Source of the DNA: JANLIQ01 sp964362925
Lineage (GTDB): Bacteria > Patescibacteriota > UBA1384 > 2-12-FULL-50-11
Reading direction: 5' to 3'
DNA length: 5,017 nt
NCBI GenBank assembly: GCA_964362925.1
Contig: CAYIGA010000027.1
Location: 1 to 5,017, forward strand
A program made the position numbers and the translations under genes. Below are positions 4,874 to 5,017 of this stretch, one piece after another. The number at the start of each line of letters is the position of its first letter. Positions within the stretch are counted from its first letter, which is position 1. The notes under the pieces were generated by a model. The model saw only the letters and a list, made by a program, of their open reading frames with translations, did no database searches and was not told where the DNA came from.

Positions 4874-4928
4874 TGGCGGGCAGGTGCAAGTAGGCGTTCT
4901 ACTAATGAACTACTGGCCCCTACCTGTA

Positions 4929-4934
4929 ATTCTA
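4929..4934 (-). promoter_or_regulatory. Candidate -10 element for the tRNA-Ala(CGC) leader
   Basis: Minus-strand TAGAAT lies within GGGTAGAATTA, the same 11-base string found before the other tRNA-Ala leader. A start near 4920-4922 would give an RNA beginning near GGGGCC with about 170 nt of leader before the tRNA. The -35 region is weak (TTAATT at 16-nt spacing). The site is back to back with the tRNA-Leu promoter on the other strand. Confidence 0.35.
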
Positions 4935-4944
4935 CCCTCATTTT

Positions 4945-4953
4945 TGCTAAAAT
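4945..4953 (+). promoter_or_regulatory. Candidate extended -10 for tRNA-Leu
   Basis: TGCTAAAAT gives a TGn extension plus TAAAAT, five of six -10 bases, ending 9 nt before the first base of tRNA-Leu. The -35 region (TGTAAT at 4925-4930) is poor, so the extended -10 would carry recognition. Confidence 0.4.
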
Positions 4954-4962
4954 TAACCTAAT

Positions 4963-5017
4963 GGGCAAGTGGTGGAATGGTTTACACGTAGCACTCAAAA
5001 TGCTATGAGCGCAAGCT
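4963..5017 (+). tRNA. tRNA-Leu, anticodon CAA, truncated by the window edge
   Basis: The 5' acceptor strand GGGCAAG (4963-4969) is followed by T8 G9, a 3-bp D stem GTG/CAC, and the anticodon stem TAGCA/TGCTA (4989-4993 with 5001-5005) around the loop CTCAAAA. The anticodon CAA is at 4996-4998 and reads TTG. TGAGCGCAAGCT after the anticodon stem looks like the start of a class II long variable arm, as expected for leucine. The T arm and 3' acceptor strand lie beyond the window. Confidence 0.88.

Noticed and set aside
4850..4919. A complete tRNA (possibly Cys or Ala) on the minus strand
   Set aside because: The acceptor and D-arm pattern are present, but no anticodon stem pairs, there is no TTCGA T loop, and no 3' acceptor strand follows.
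4796..5008. Open frames of 60-70 aa on both strands over the leader and tRNA-Leu
   Set aside because: They overlap the structured leader and tRNA-Leu, and show no protein-like features.

Overview
The window looks like a piece of a small-genome bacterium, probably a Patescibacteria (CPR) member. This is an inference from three things: a bifunctional phosphoglucose/phosphomannose isomerase used as the glycolytic isomerase, short intergenic regions filled with small imperfect repeats, and low-complexity GAGCGA/GCTAACG-type spacer sequence. Bacterial-type tRNAs are clear. All three stop codons are used (TAG for gpmI, TAA for eno, TGA for pgi/pmi), which argues for the standard code and against the TGA=Gly code of Gracilibacteria/SR1.

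Apart from an incomplete tRNA-Leu at the right edge, every clear gene is on the minus strand. Read in the direction of transcription (right to left), the layout is as follows. A promoter-like site (about 4929-4934) precedes a structured leader (4750-4873) and tRNA-Ala(CGC) (4677-4749). A spacer full of GAAGAGT/ACTCTTC inverted repeats (4533-4676) leads to the pgi/pmi gene (3504-4532). A 330-nt spacer (3171-3503) follows, with three copies of a 44-47-nt repeat and a hairpin that holds the eno ribosome binding site. Next are eno (1962-3170) and gpmI (368-1960), separated by one base. A second leader (167-292) and tRNA-Ala(GGC) (91-166) follow, and the tRNA 3' end lies inside a 20-bp perfect inverted repeat. 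At the right edge a tRNA-Leu(CAA) starts on the plus strand, divergent from the tRNA-Ala(CGC) unit.

The three proteins belong to one pathway. Pgi/Pmi interconverts glucose-6-P, fructose-6-P and mannose-6-P; GpmI converts 3-phosphoglycerate to 2-phosphoglycerate; enolase converts 2-phosphoglycerate to phosphoenolpyruvate. All expected catalytic motifs are present in each.

The most unusual signal is that the two tRNA-Ala genes have homologous upstream leaders of about 125 nt. Blocks of identical sequence sit at the same distances from each tRNA, and at least two helices keep their pairing while changing sequence. I do not recognise this RNA. The second unusual signal is the repeat before eno: in one reading frame nearly all differences between copies fall at third codon positions, which suggests a short repeated peptide-coding module rather than only a DNA repeat.
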